Assembly: GCF_033568475.1 (NCBI RefSeq)
Contig: NC_133123.1
Span: 25,096,622-25,160,621 of the forward strand
Length of the DNA: 64,000 bases
Origin: Henckelia pumila
Taxonomy: Eukaryota; Streptophyta; Magnoliopsida; Lamiales; Gesneriaceae
Direction of reading: 5' to 3'
Shown here: positions 1 through 12,345 of the stretch, one piece after another
How the letters are laid out: each line of letters starts with the position of its first letter
Numbering within the stretch: the first letter of the stretch is position 1
Notes under the pieces: model-generated
Database searches by the model: none
What the model was told of the DNA's origin: nothing
What the model saw: only the letters and a program-made list of their open reading frames with translations
Program-made: the position numbers and the translations under genes

Positions 1-430
1 AATCAGAACTCTGTAGAGAACAACATACTCGAATCTAGAACGATTCTAACAACATCCAAAAACTAGAATGTATCTGATCGTAGAAAAACTTACGATATAA
101 CAGAGCTCTCACTGCAGTGATCGATAATCTGCCTTCAGAAATAATTTCTAACGGACGGATCGAGCTCGGACTGGATTTTGAAAGCTCCAAACTCACGTTT
201 GGATCTCTAATGGAGGTTGGAGGCGTGGAGAAGGAAAGGAGAAGGAGAAGGAGACTATTCTCCATCCAATAAAGTTGTAGATAATATATAAAATCCAATA
301 ATTGCGTTTTAGTCCCTGAAATTTCCAAAATTTGCAAAAAGGACCCTGATCAAAATCAAGTAGGCTCGTGAACTCTGTAATCTCCGATTAACTCAAATAA
401 ACTTATATAAGATAAAAATGGGGCGTTACA
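1..430 (-). repeat. 3' LTR of gypsy element (partial)
   Basis: Bases 1-430 match 15994-16424 almost exactly, with about four substitutions and one single-base length difference near the end. The inner edge at 430 reads TGTAACGCCC on the minus strand and is preceded by the polypurine tract. The remainder lies left of the window; by the other copy the full LTR should be about 2.0 kb. Confidence 0.93.
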
Positions 431-445
431 ATTCTCCCCCACTAA
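431..445 (-). other. Polypurine tract of gypsy element
   Basis: On the minus strand the bases just before the 3' LTR read AGTGGGGGAGAAT, a purine run placed exactly where plus-strand DNA synthesis is primed. The same arrangement, a conserved stretch ending in the PPT and then the LTR, recurs at 54403 in another gypsy copy here. Confidence 0.85.
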
Positions 446-528
446 GAAGAGATTTCGTCCTCGAAATCAAAGAGAACCACAACTCATAAGATAGAATAAA
501 GAACTAAAGACAGTAAGAAGAACTCACG

Positions 529-3211
529 TCATTCGAATAACTCCGAAAATCGCTGTCTCATGTCAGATTCTGTCTCCCAAGTCGCTTCCTCGACGCCGTG
601 ACGGCTCCACTGCACTTTCACCAACGGAATCAACTTGGTTCTGAGTTGCTTTTCTTTCCGATCAAGGATCTGAATCGGTCATTCAAAATAGCTCAGAGTC
701 TCGTCTAACTCGGCTTCATCAGGCTGAAGGATATGAGAAGGATCTGGATGATACTTTCGCAGCATAGAGACGTGAAAAACGTCGTGAATACCAGATAAAG
801 ACGGAGGAAGTGCAAGTCTGTAGGCAAGATCGCCTATCTTCTCGAGAATCTCGTACGGACCGATGAATCTCGAAGATAACTTTCCTCTCTTCCCAAATCT
901 AACAGTGCCTCTGAAAGGTGAAATCTTCAGAAAGACTCGGTCTCCCTAATCAAAACTCAGAGGTCTACGCCTGACATTCGCATACTTCGCCTGCCTATCT
1001 TGAGCTGACTTCATTCTGATCTGAATGATCTTAACCTGCTCTGCCATGTCTCGAAGCATTTCCGGCCCCAAATCTGGTGACTCGGACAAATCATCCCAAA
1101 ACAGCGGAGATCGGCATTTCTTATCGTACAATGCCTCAAAAGGCACCATACCGATACTCGCTTGGAAGCTGTTGTTGTAAGAAAACTCGACAAGAGGCAA
1201 AGAATCCTGCCAACTAGTGCCAAAGTCTAGCACTACCGCTCGTAGCATATCCTCTAACATCTGAATAGTCCGCTCTGACTGTTCATCCGTCTGAGGATGA
1301 TAAGCTGTACTTAGATGCAATCGAGTATCAAGTGCCTCCTGAAGACTATGCCAGAAGTGCGAAGTGAATCTAGGATCTCTGTCTGAAACGATCGACTTCG
1401 GCACACCATGCAATCTCACAACATTGCTAACATACAACTCAGCCATCTGATCATGACGATACGTCATCCTGTACGGAATAAAAAAAGCAGACTTCGTCAA
1501 TCGGTCGATCACTACCCAAATAGCATCGCATCCTCGAACGGATCGTGGTAGCTTCGTGACGAAATCCATAGAGATGTGATCCCATTTCCATTCAGGAACA
1601 GATAGGCTGTGCAACATACCACCCGGTCGTTTTCGCTCTGCTTTCACTTGCTGACAGTTCAAACATCGAGATACAAACCTCGCGATGTCGCTCTTCATTC
1701 TCTTCCACCAGAACTGAATCTTCAAATCGTTGTACATCTTACGACCTCCAGGATGAACGCTGAACCGACTGCAATGAGCCTCTCGGATAATACGCTGTCT
1801 TAACTCCGGAATATCAGGCACAACAATAAGGTTATTCACCAACAAAACATCATCTCTAACCTGGAATTCAGACTGATTTCCCGATCTGACTTTCTCTACT
1901 GAAACCTGAATGCTTGGCTCAGACTTCTGTGCTTCTCTGATTTCAACAAACAACTCCGGCTCGGCTTGAATAGCAAACACTCTGATAGTCTCCCTATTCA
2001 AACTCTAAACCAGAAGTGCAACAATCATCGATCAACTGAGAAACACCAATAGTAGAAAGAGATAAAGAACATAGCTTTCGGCTCAAGGCATCTGCAACTG
2101 CATTCGACTTTCCCGGATAATACTTGATTTCACAGTCGAAATCCTTCAACAGATCTAACCATCTTTTCTGTCTCATATTCAGCTCTGCCTATGAAAACAA
2201 GTACTTAAGGCTCTTATGGTCAGAAAAGATCTCGAAAGACTCACCATAAAGATAGTGACGTCAGATCTTCAGAGCAAAGACGATCGCAGCTAGTTCAAGA
2301 TCATGAACCGGATAACGAGTCTCGTGCGGTTTTAGCTGCCTCGATGCATACGCTATCACATGCTTATGCTGCATAAAAACACAACCCAAGCCTTGGTTAG
2401 AGGCATCACAATAGGCTGTGAAACCTCCAGTACCTTTCGGAATAGAAAGAATTGGAGCACTGGACAGTCTCCTTTTCAGATCAACAAAGCTAGCCTCACA
2501 ATCTGGAGTCCAAACAAAAGGCGCATTCTTCTGAGTCAGCTGGGTAATTGGCTTGGCAATAGACGAGAAACCCTCGATGAAACGACGATAATAACCAACT
2601 AAACCCATGAAGCTTCGGATCTCCGGCACTGAAGTAGGTCTAGGCCAATTCATAACCGCTTCAATCTTGCTGGGATCGACAGAAATCTCATCTTCAGAAA
2701 TAATATGACCGAGAAAGACAACTCGATCTAACCAGAATTCACACTTAGATAGCTTGGCAAACAACTGCTCAACTCGCAAAATCTGCAGTACGGTCCTCAA
2801 GTGCTCTGCATGGTCAGTACGGTTCTTCGAGTAGATAAGAATATCATCGATAAAGATAATGACGAACTCATCTAAATAACGTTGAAAGATACGGTTCATC
2901 AAACCCATAAAAACAGTTGGAGCGTTAGTTAAACCGAACAGCATGAATATAAACTCAAAATGACCATACCTCGTTCTGAATGCGGTCTTAGGAACGTCTT
3001 CCTCTCGCACTCTCAACTGGTGATAACCTGACCTCAGATCAATTTTTGAATAGACAGAAGAACCCTGCAGCTGATCAAAAAGGTCATCTATTCGGGGTAA
3101 AGGATACATGTTCTTAACTGTAGCCTGATTCAATTGGCGGTAGTCGATACAGAGTCGCATCGAACCATCCTTCTTCCGCACAAACAGCACAGGAGATCCC
3201 CAAGGCGACAC
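529..3211 (-). pseudogene. gypsy pol remnant: RT, RNase H, integrase, chromodomain
   Basis: Reading down from 3211: reverse transcriptase with the FIDDIL active-site motif, then RNase H (from about 2500), the linker [14 protein letters not shown], the zinc-binding HHCC region of integrase, a DDE integrase core (IWVVIDRLTKS, SDRDPRFTSHF, YHPQTDEQSERT) and a chromodomain-like tail ending at a stop at 529-531. The reading frame is broken by a frameshift near 3205 (at the gag-pro/RT join), a TGA where a Trp codon is expected at 2261-2263, a frameshift near 2000, a TAG for Gln at 946-948 and a TGA for Arg at 679-681. All three nonsense codons are of the C-to-T (or complementary G-to-A) type. It cannot make a full polyprotein. 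Confidence 0.9.
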
Positions 3212-5088
3212 ACTGGTCTGATGTATCCCTTGGCAATCAAATTCTCAAGCTGCTCCTTCAATTCTCTCAATTCAATAAGTGCCATACGATACGGAGCCTT
3301 GGAAATAGGTCGAGTACCTGGCACCAAATCAATACTGAATTCGATCTCTCGAATAGGTGGCAAACCTGGAACATCTTCCGGAAATACATCAGCAAATTCT
3401 CTAACCACCGGTAAGTCTACCAAAGCTGGGCTAGATTTCAGTACATCAACCGCATAAACCAAAAATCCTTCTACACCTCTCTGTAGCAAACGAGTCATAT
3501 ATAACACTGAAATAAAAGGAATTCTAGATCGAGAACCCTTACCAAAGAATTTCCACTCGTCTGCCATTTCAGGTCTGAACCTGAAAACTTTCAGAAAACA
3601 ATCGATTGTTGCCCTGTACTTGGTTAAAGTATCTATACCGACAATACAATCAAAATCTGACAGTCCAAGTACAATACAGTCGAATTCTAACAAATTTCCT
3701 TCAAAATACAGTTCAAAGTTCCTGACTAATCTGACAGAAACAATTCCTCCACCCAAAGGTGAAGTAACAGCTACTACTGTAGGCAACAACTCAGTAGGCA
3801 AATCATGCAATAACACAAATTTCTCAGAGATAAAGGAATGGGAAGCACCTGTATCTATCAAAACATGAGCAGAATGACCAAAAATCGAACAGTTACCTGC
3901 TATAACATCATCAGGTGTCGCCTGAGCCTGATCCTCTGTCAAGGCAAAAACTCGTGCCTGCTGTCTCGGGGGCTGGTTTGTAGTAGTGTTACCTCCCTGT
4001 CTGTTCTGCTGCTGGGGCTGGAAAGAGTGAACTGCAGAAGACTGCCTCTCAGGCTGAGCTGCAGGTCTAGAAGAACTCCCACTCTGAGCTCTATTTCTGT
4101 TACGCTGAGGACACACCTTAGAGAAGTGTCCCGGTTGCTGACAGGTGTTACAATTACCAAAGACTCCCACACACTGATCCGGTGAGTGTCTTCCCCCACA
4201 CTTGCTGCAGTACATGGATGATGACCCAGAACTCGGTCCTGAACCGAATTGCTTCGAACCACTGGAACTAAAAGAACTGTTCCCCTGCCTCTTAAACTGT
4301 TTACCTCTTGCTTTGTACTGGTCCTTTCTGTTTCCTCCACTGTTTCCACCTTCATACCTCTGCTGCTGGTACTGATGCTGAGGTGGCTGGTTCTGATACT
4401 GAGATGGTTGGTTCTGATACTGCCTCTGCTGCTGAGGTGCCACCTGATTACCTCTCTGTCTCCACAAGCCTGCTTCTGCTCCCTTTGCGTGATTCATGGA
4501 ATCCGCAAAGTTGTTAGGCCTGTTGGTGTTTACCAACGTGAAGACGTCGGGGTTCAAACTATTGATGAACTGATCTGCCTTAGCTTCTTCATCTCCGGCA
4601 ATTAGCGATGCAAAACGCAACAGACTATCAAACTTAGCCACGTACTCTTCAATGTTAAGATTCTCTTGCCTCAGATTGGCAAACTCTGCTCCCTTATCTT
4701 TGCGATACGAGATAGGGAAAAACCACTTATAAAACTCAAATTTAAAAAGAGTCCAAGTAACTTCCGTACCTCTACTCTCAAATGCTTTTTTTGTCATGAT
4801 CCACCAGCTCTTAGCAACCCCACGTAGCTGATGAATGACTAACCTGATTCTGCGGTCATCTGTGTAATCAATGGAATCGAATAGCTGATCAATATCATCC
4901 AACCAACTCTCACAGTCAACTGGATTTTCTGAACCTATCAACAATGGCGGATTAAACGACTGAAACCTCTTCAGCAAGGTTTCCATAGGTGTCGCTGTAG
5001 CATCCATCTCAACCGTTTCAGTACTAGCTTGCTCAGTTGTAGGGATAACTGGCGGTGTATTTCTGTTTATCACTCGACGAGGACCCAT
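3130..5088 (-). pseudogene. gypsy gag-protease with start of RT
   Basis: Open for 652 codons from an ATG at 5088. The N-terminal half is a retrotransposon Gag domain, followed by a Gln-rich stretch (about residues 215-250) and zinc knuckles (CNTCQQPGHFSKVC, with a preceding Cys/His pair). A retropepsin-type protease follows with active site LIDTGASHSF. The frame then enters the start of reverse transcriptase (ending around YIRPV) and slips out of frame near 3205, where the RT continues in the overlapping frame at 3211. Gag and protease themselves look intact. The slip is a single-base change rather than a programmed site, since plant chromoviruses normally have one continuous frame here. Confidence 0.88.
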
Positions 5089-5370
5089 CTGATAATCAAA
5101 GTTTAGGACACGAGATATCTCAATCGCTACAAACAGTGCCCTTACAACCGCTTGAAATACCGGATACCAGTCGATAACAGAAACAATTATATCTCAAGTA
5201 GATCATGCCTTATAAATTAAATCACAAAACCATGTAATTCAATAACTCTCAATAATAAAGCATGCTCGCATGGAATTAAGTACACAGTTAAATAATTCAA
5301 ACACATGCGAGGAGCCAATACACGCAGACTCGATCTACCCCGCTTACTCTAGTTCAACCAAGAATCTTAA

Positions 5371-5383
5371 CGCTCTGATACCA
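5371..5383 (-). other. Primer binding site of gypsy element
   Basis: Minus strand reads TGGTATCAGAGCG, the usual complement of the initiator-Met tRNA 3' end. It sits five bases inside the 5' LTR edge at 5389, whose terminus reads GTCTCACA on the minus strand. Confidence 0.85.
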
Positions 5384-5785
5384 CTTAATGTGAGACCTCG
5401 TTTCTAATCAACTAATATCAGACAACTATCGATAAGTAAACAAGAAACCAATAATTTTATTTTTTTTTTAAAAAGGAAGCTCGCGCGCCCGCACCTAAGC
5501 TCCGCTAAAACCAGCACGCCCGCGCTCTAAGCAAGAGCGCCCGCGCCCATACCTTGCAAAGAGGCCGCGCACCCGCGCCAACAACCGCGCGCCCGCGCCG
5601 TCCTCTCGCCCAGAGGAGTTAAGACACTGAAATAAACTCAATTAAAACCTAAACACTTGCATTAAAAGTATTTGACATGCCAATAACAATACAAATAAGG
5701 TTTAGGGAAGAGAAACATTCAATACGGTAGTACCTACATCGATTCTTGCTTACAAAACAAATACGAGAAGTTCGAATGACTAAAC

Positions 5786-7638
5786 TGTTGGGTTATGACG
5801 AGTTCCCAGACCAATTACGATTGATACCCGGTGCAGCGGAAGTTTAAAAATTTTCATGGAACGTTTCCATGGTATGGGTATCAACCGTTCATCGATTGAA
5901 TTACGTGTGTGTAAAATTTAAATAACAATTAAATAAATTTTACCTCAAATCTCGCAACGAGATTAATGGACACCAACAGAACAATTCTGCTCTTGTTGTC
6001 TCTCCCTGGAACCGATGAACGCCTTCAATCAGGTCCACGAACAGAGGTTTAATCCCTCTGATAGATTGCACTAGAAAATCTATCAGAAGTTTTCTGCGAA
6101 GAGAATACACGAATTTGATTCGTTATTCCTTACTGCGATTCAAAATCACAGACCGGAATTTTCTCGGGCAGAGGGGGAGGGTTCGGCCGATTTGTTGAGA
6201 GAGAGGCTAGGGTTCGATTTTTGCTCTGTCTCAAAAATTATGACCTGTTGTGTGTAATTTCTGTACTGAAATAACTTATTTATAATGCAGGCCACTAACA
6301 CCTTAGGGCCCATTAGTCATAAGCTGGGGCCCGACAAGCAAAGCCCGCTCGTTCAGAAATTAATATAAAATTCATCGTGACTCCGATTGATGAAACGATT
6401 TCACCAATGTGCACAGAAACCATTTCTGCACGTTTTAAAGTCAAAATAAATTTTCTTGAATCCGAATTCAGTGGTTTCCAAAAATGTCCATCCCTATGTC
6501 ATTTTAGGAAATCCTACTCCCTTACTCTTATTTAAGAAGTCCAACTCCTTAGTTCATTAAATTTAACTCTTTAAATTTAACTATCTCAACGGGGATTAAA
6601 ACTCCATTACACTGTGTGACCCTCAATGGTTCAGGGATACAGCTAGCCGTGGGCTCACAACTCCTTGTGACTCGGAACAACACTTTCCGACTTGCCCAAC
6701 GAATCATGGTAAAGCGCCTAGCAACATCGCCCCATGATTCCCTAGGTATCACTGATAGTGCCTACAAGAACCAGTAGATTTTGGTTAGCGTACAGTACGG
6801 TCCCTTCATCCAAATATCCCGATCGAATCAACAACCATTGGTATATCGAGAGTCGCTCAAGATTCGATAACTATGCAATACATCTTGAAGATCAAATTAG
6901 TGACATCGCATGTGCTACTAAGAAACCATTTCTTAAATCACATCAAGTACTCTGGCCAGAGATTTGTCACACTAATATCTCCTCAGATCGCATAGGATAT
7001 CCACACTCGCAAGTATGTGGTGAATCCTTGACAACAATGCATTGACTCCTATATGTGTCGTAACTGTACCCAATCTCGACACCTGATGACCCCCTCAGAG
7101 TCGGTAAACGAGTCAAAGCACAGTACTAGCATATAGAGTCTCCATGATGTTTCAAGTCGTAAGGACTAATGGTGTACAACCAAAACCGCGGACTTTATCC
7201 ACTCGATAAGTGATAACCACTTGGAAAGTCCGGATAGGGTAGTTCGACTATTCATCCTATGAATATCCATTTGCATGCTTCGAACATCTCCATGTTCCCT
7301 ACCAATGAAACGTGGTACTCCGCATCGCAAATGCTAGTCTCAAACTCGAGCGATCCTTATCCTTATTATCGGACGGCTCAATCGACTAGGAACGGTTTTA
7401 GAATATACAGTGACTATAAGATGTATTTCATGATAGACATCTCCATGTTCTACCACATCTTACATACACTATAGTATATTCAAGGTCTTTATCAAAACAA
7501 CAATAGTATATAACAATATGAAGTAATATAAAGTCATTGCCATAAAAGTGTAAATAATATTAAACAAAAGATTGTTTATACAAAGAGTCAACAAAGCCCA
7601 TAGCCACACAGTTGGCTCACTGGGCATCCACTCTTACA
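5786..7638 (-). repeat. 3' LTR of nested copia
   Basis: Identical to 12986-14838 at an exact offset of 7200 bp, apart from one substitution noticed at 6525. It begins tgttgggttatgacg and ends ctcttaca on the plus strand. Small open frames within it (for example 6549-6752 minus and 6758-7045 plus) occur in both LTRs and are chance frames. Confidence 0.97.
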
Positions 7639-7650
7639 ATCTCCCACTTG
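7639..7650 (-). other. Polypurine tract of nested copia
   Basis: The minus strand reads AAGTGGGAGAT immediately before the 3' LTR, the usual plant copia form, and lies two bases beyond the end of the RNase H frame at 7653. Confidence 0.85.
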
Positions 7651-7652
7651 CC

Positions 7653-10103
7653 CTATAGCCAACTAGTCATACTACGTAGACCCATTGCTTCGCGATGTTT
7701 GTCAAACAATGGTCCTGGCAAAGGCTTAGTAAGTGGATCAGCGATATTGTCTGCAGAGGCCACTCGTTCGACACTGATGTCTCCTCTTTCCACAATCTCC
7801 CGGATTATGTGGTATTTCCTCAGTACGTGTTTGGATCTTTGATGAGACCTTGGTTCCTTTGCTTGAGCAACGGCACCCGTGTTGTCGCAGTACACCGGGA
7901 CTGGACCAACAAATTCAGGAATGACGCCCAACTCTTGGACGAAATTCCTCATCCAAACGGCCTCTTTAGCAGCAGCTGATGCTGCAATGTATTCAGCCTC
8001 AGTGGTGGAATCCGCTGTGGTGTCCTGCTTGGAACTCTTCCAAGAGACAGCACCACCATTGAGCATGAACACAAATCCAGAGGTTGACTTCGAGTCATCC
8101 ACATCACTTTGGAAGCTAGAGTCGGTATAGCCTTCCAGTTTGAGTTCTCGTCCTCCATAAACCATGAACATATTCTTAGTCCTTCGCAAGTACTTAAGAA
8201 TGTCCTTCACGGCTTTCCAATGTATCTGACCAGGATTAGACTGATATCTGCTCGTGACACTCAGAGCAAATGCTACATCCGGTCTGGTAGATATCATCCC
8301 ATACATGATACTACCTATAGCTGACGCATATGGTACATGTGTCATATTCTCTATCTCTGCATCAGTCTTGGGACACATAGACTTGGATAGAGAAACTCCA
8401 TGACACATGGGTAGATGTCCTCTCTTGGACCCATCCATTGAAAACCGTTTCAATATGGTATCGATGTAGGTTGCTTGAGTGAGTCCTATCATTCTCTTAG
8501 ATCTATCCCTATAGATCTGTATCCCAAGAATGTAGGATGCCTCACCCAAATCCTTCATCGAAAATCTACCTGATAACCATATCTTTGTTGACTGCAACAT
8601 CCCTACATCATTCCCAATGAGTAGGATGTCATCAACATAAAGTACTAAGAATGTCACCGCATCCTTAACTACTTTCTTGTACACGCAAGGTTCCTCCGGG
8701 TTCTTGATGAAACCAAAATCTTTAATTGTTTCATCAAATTTATGGTTCCAACTTCTTGATGCTTGTTTTAGACCATAAATTGATCTCTGAAGCTTGCATA
8801 CCTTATGCTCGCTTCCCATGGATGTGAACCCCTCAGGCTGCTTCATATAGATTTCTTCCTTAATGTCTCCATTAAGAAAAGCAGTCTTCACATCCATCTG
8901 CCATATCTCATAGTCATACCATGCAGCTATGGCAATTAGGATTCTTATGGACTTGAACATTGCGACTGGTGAAAAGGTTTCATCATAGTCAACTCCTTGC
9001 CTTTGAGTATAACCTTTCGCCACCAATCGCGCCTTGTAAGTCAATATCTTACCATCAGGCCCAAGCTTTCTTTTGTAGATCCATTTACACCCTATTGGAA
9101 CAATTCCATCGGGAGGATCCACTAAAGACCAGACTTGGTTAGTATGCATCGAATCCAATTCTGACTGCATAGCTTCAAGCCATAAATTCGAATCCGCATC
9201 AGAAATTGCTTCCTTGAAGCTTCTTGGATCACATCCAATGTCGGGTTCATCTTGACCCTCTTCAAGAAGAAGACCATATCGAACTGGAGGTCTAGAAGTC
9301 CTCTCGGATCTTCTAGGTGCAGGCGTGTCCAACAATGGTTCCTGAGGTGTGGGATCGTTATTTTGTATTTCGGGTTCTTCTCGAACTTCTTCGAGTTCCA
9401 TCATCTCGCCTTTCTTATCCAATAAGAACTCCTTCTCCAAGAAGGTGGCATTCCGTGAAACAAACACCTTTGTTTCAGCAGGATAATAGAAATAATATCC
9501 GATTGAATTCTTCGGATACCCCACAAAATAACACAAGCTGGATCGACTATCCAACTTATCTCCCACTGTCCGCTTCACGTAAGCAGGACATCCCCTAATC
9601 CTCAAGTATGAATACTTAGGAGCTTTGCCATTCCATAACTCGTATGGTGTTTTGTCCACTGCTTTAGTGTGGACGTTATTCAACAACAATACCGCCGTTT
9701 CAAGCGCATAGCCCCAAAACGAAGGTGGAAGCTCAGTGAAGCTCATCATGGATCGAACCATGTCCAACAAAGTTCGATTACGACGCTCCGATACACCATT
9801 AATCTGTGGTGTCATAGGAGGAGTCCACTGAGAGAGAATCCCATTCTCTTTTAGATAGTCCAAAAACTCGGTACTCAAGTATTCTCCACCTCGATCCGAT
9901 CGAAGTGCTTTAATACTTTTACCTAGCTTGTTTTCTACTTCAGCCCTGAATTCTTTGAACTTTTCAAATGCTTCAGACTTATATTTCATTAAATATAAAT
10001 ACCCATACCTTGAATAATCATCAGTAAAGGTAATGAAGTAGGTGTGGCCATGTTGAGTCCCTACTCTAAATGGACCACAAACATCTGTATGGATCAAATC
10101 CAA
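7653..10103 (-). CDS. copia polyprotein part: integrase core, RT, RNase H
   Basis: Open frame of 816 codons. Order: integrase catalytic core (residues 1 to about 180; HTDVCGPF, then SDRGGEYLS, with the DDE Glu expected near NGVSERRNR), a Pro/Glu-rich linker (about 225-275), copia reverse transcriptase (about 310-560; active site LYVDDILLIG, also KTAFLNGDI and GLKQASRSW), then RNase H with the Asp of EGYTDSSFQ and the TTEAEY motif (about 650-790). This part looks fully functional, but the frame upstream is shifted by one base in a G run near 10127, so it is cut off from the zinc-binding half of integrase. The first Met shown is internal, not a true start. Lineage (Tork-like or similar) is uncertain. 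Confidence 0.9.
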   Translation of the reverse strand: MDLIHTDVCGPFRVGTQHGHTYFITFTDDYSRYGYLYLMKYKSEAFEKFKEFRAEVENKLGKSIKALRSDRGGEYLSTEFLDYLKENGILSQWTPPMTPQINGVSERRNRTLLDMVRSMMSFTELPPSFWGYALETAVLLLNNVHTKAVDKTPYELWNGKAPKYSYLRIRGCPAYVKRTVGDKLDSRSSLCYFVGYPKNSIGYYFYYPAETKVFVSRNATFLEKEFLLDKKGEMMELEEVREEPEIQNNDPTPQEPLLDTPAPRRSERTSRPPVRYGLLLEEGQDEPDIGCDPRSFKEAISDADSNLWLEAMQSELDSMHTNQVWSLVDPPDGIVPIGCKWIYKRKLGPDGKILTYKARLVAKGYTQRQGVDYDETFSPVAMFKSIRILIAIAAWYDYEIWQMDVKTAFLNGDIKEEIYMKQPEGFTSMGSEHKVCKLQRSIYGLKQASRSWNHKFDETIKDFGFIKNPEEPCVYKKVVKDAVTFLVLYVDDILLIGNDVGMLQSTKIWLSGRFSMKDLGEASYILGIQIYRDRSKRMIGLTQATYIDTILKRFSMDGSKRGHLPMCHGVSLSKSMCPKTDAEIENMTHVPYASAIGSIMYGMISTRPDVAFALSVTSRYQSNPGQIHWKAVKDILKYLRRTKNMFMVYGGRELKLEGYTDSSFQSDVDDSKSTSGFVFMLNGGAVSWKSSKQDTTADSTTEAEYIAASAAAKEAVWMRNFVQELGVIPEFVGPVPVYCDNTGAVAQAKEPRSHQRSKHVLRKYHIIREIVERGDISVERVASADNIADPLTKPLPGPLFDKHREAMGLRSMTSWL

Positions 10104-10119
10104 CAGATTCTGACTACGC

Positions 10120-10548
10120 TCAGGTTTCCCCTTTAAAAGGAGATTTAGTCATTTTTCCTTTTAGGCAGGATTCACAAGTAGGTAGAGAGTTAATATCAGA
10201 CATATCAAACATGCCCTCTCCCACTAGCTTGTTCATCCTCCTTGAGGAAATATGACCTAGTCTAGCGTGCCAAAGGTTTGCCGGGTTTTGACTATCGATT
10301 TTCCTTTTGTTTGTTGTCGCCGGTTTGTCAATACAATTCACTGGAACGTCTTTTAGTTTTAAATTGTATAGATCGTTTTCAAGTTGTCCATTTCCAATTA
10401 AACATTCATTCTTGTAAATATTGCAAATCCCATTCACAAAATTACAAGAATAACCATCTCTATCAAGCATAGAAATAGAAATAATGTTTTTAATTAAATC
10501 TGGCACAAATAAAACATCTCTCAACAATAATTTAAAACCGTTCTGCAA
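10120..10548 (-). pseudogene. copia pre-integrase and HHCC zinc-binding region
   Basis: Reads LLLRDVLFVPDLIKNIIS, the standard segment between copia protease and integrase, then the integrase zinc domain (LWHARLGHISSRRM ... CESCLKGK). It ends at a premature stop at 10120 because a run of four G residues has one base too many relative to the family, so it is out of frame with the integrase core at 10103. Its upstream end near 10548 is also shifted relative to the protease remnant. Confidence 0.85.
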
Positions 10549-11060
10549 AAATGTCTCCTATAGCTTTGGATTTATCTTTGGATTTATCTCTGGAACCATT
10601 CCCGAGCCTTGACTGGGTCTCACCCATCCTTAGCCTATTACTTCTTGTCATCATTTGCAACTCATTGCAAATATGATATCTACATCTGGTATCCAATACC
10701 CAAGAAGTAGTATTAAGAAAAACATTTTAATGTAAAACATACCCTTTGCAGTTCGCAACTGCTTGAGGTATTCCTTGCAGTTACGTTTCCAATGACCGGG
10801 TTTCTTGCAATGATGGCAAACTTGTTTAGACTTGTCCAATTTTGCATGTAACATTTGGCCTTGAGATCATGGTCCAACCATTTCTCTAGTTCGGCCAACC
10901 TTTCGGCAGTTACATCAGCCGGGGCTGTTTTCGGAGAAGCCTTTTCTAACACTTAGAAAATCTTTTCCGAACTTAGGACAATCTTAACTTATGGAATCAT
11001 TCTGTATTGTTTGCGTCAATAAGTTTGTTTTGTTGGAGAACAGAAACATGTGGATTACTG
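10549..11060 (-). pseudogene. copia gag and protease remnants
   Basis: From about 11040 down, a copia Gag N-terminus can be followed through two in-frame stops (a TGA and a TAA) into ERLAELEKWLDHDLKAKCYM. The Gag core is then missing and the sequence jumps, in a different frame, to the zinc knuckle CHHCKKPGHWKRNC (10651-10854). The protease follows as WVLDTRCRYHICN, where family members have DTG at the catalytic position; here it is DTR. Gag and protease are therefore both non-functional. The join between Gag start and zinc knuckle near 10855 marks an internal deletion. Confidence 0.8.
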
Positions 11061-11234
11061 AGATAAAACAGACAATTATCGATGATTGTTTAAATAATTT
11101 ACTAAGACATAAAATAGGCGAATTTAATTTTATGAATCTCACTCCCACTATTTTAACGATTTCACCACCCTCTAGTGAAAACGGGAAACTTTTTCCTTAG
11201 TGAGAACATGGAGTCCAATTGACAAACTTATGGT

Positions 11235-11515
11235 CCCGAATAATATCAGCCAACCATAATTCTCAAAAGGTAGAGCTCAATTGCTTCCAAAGCAACCCCC
11301 ATGTATTTACCTCATGTCCAATAAGGGCCCAATAATATGACGCCGTTTAAAGTGACATGTCAAGATGACCCATCAATATTAAGTTGTGATGGACGGTCGC
11401 CATGTGGATCCCCCAATAATATGAGCCGATCCCATGGGAGTTCCACCCAACTTACAACATTTGTCGATCCAATGTACAGCTTTCCGACGGACGGGCCCCC
11501 CCAATAATCTGAGCC
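11235..11515. repeat. Four spaced copies of a 17-bp motif in copia leader
   Basis: The motif CCCCAATAATATGAGCC and close variants occur at 11235-11251, 11328-11344, 11411-11427 and 11499-11515, spaced about 83-93 bp. The region lies between the gag remnant and the PBS and has no coding frame. It looks like a decayed tandem array with an approximately 88-bp unit in the untranslated leader. Confidence 0.7.
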
Positions 11516-12190
11516 GGACCGTATCCGCGGGTAGCATCACATACATTGACCGTTGATGGAAGGTAGGAACATTTAAACAATATTTAAATTTCCTTTATTT
11601 ATCTTGATATAAATTTTAAATCATATTTAAAATGAGGGATTTTATTTATAAAATTATTTGTCTCATCATATTTAATTTATTGCATGCATTGCCGGATTCA
11701 CGCAATTTATGTCTAAACATGCATACAATCATAATATCACATATTATATAGGATGATCGATTCCATTTCTAATTGACCCGTGGTTGCCAATCACGGGTCT
11801 TAGTCCAATCCTAGGTAATATGCAGTATGCAAATGCAATCCTATTACATATGCTTCCAATTTACATTTCTTCAGTCTTCATTGTCTGCTGGGCCCACCAT
11901 CTTCAAATCTTGATCTCCCACTAAATCTAATGTATTTACAATAAATAACAATGACAAGTAGGGGATACATTTTTAGGGGGTGGGAACGGGCTATAAACCA
12001 AACCCACTTTTATTACATATGACATTCATATCGGGCCATAAACCAGGCCCATTAATAAAACCAACAACAATAAAGACAAAATGTAAATTCCTAACATACA
12101 CCTACAAAATTGGTCATGGCAATCGATCATCCTTATCCAATAACATTTAATTCAAAATTAATTTATTGGATAACATGCTGTGGCAATTCA
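11516..12190. other. Non-coding leader of copia, no gene seen
   Basis: AT-rich sequence between the spaced motif array and the palindromic array. No coding frame, tRNA-like box or recognisable domain was found. By position it belongs to the untranslated leader of the nested copia. Confidence 0.6.
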
Positions 12191-12345
12191 AATTTAAACA
12201 AGATAAAATCATATTTTATATATAAAATCACATTTCACATATAAAATCATATTTTATCTCCATATCAAATAAAATCATATTTTATCTATAAAATCCAATT
12301 TTACAAATAAAATCATATTTTATCTAATATATCATAAGATCATAT
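12191..12345. repeat. AT-rich palindromic array in copia leader
   Basis: The core ATAAAATCATATTTTAT, close to an inverted repeat, occurs about five times with small changes between 12200 and 12345. No coding frame is present. Each unit could fold on itself and the copies could pair with one another. Confidence 0.7.

Noticed and set aside
1609..1803. Plus-strand frames opposite gypsy pol and gag (also 3134-3457, 3838-4185, 4249-4605)
   Set aside because: Shadows of the coding strand; no domain of their own.
6549..7474. Open frames repeated exactly at 13749-14674
   Set aside because: They lie in the two copia LTRs and are chance frames.
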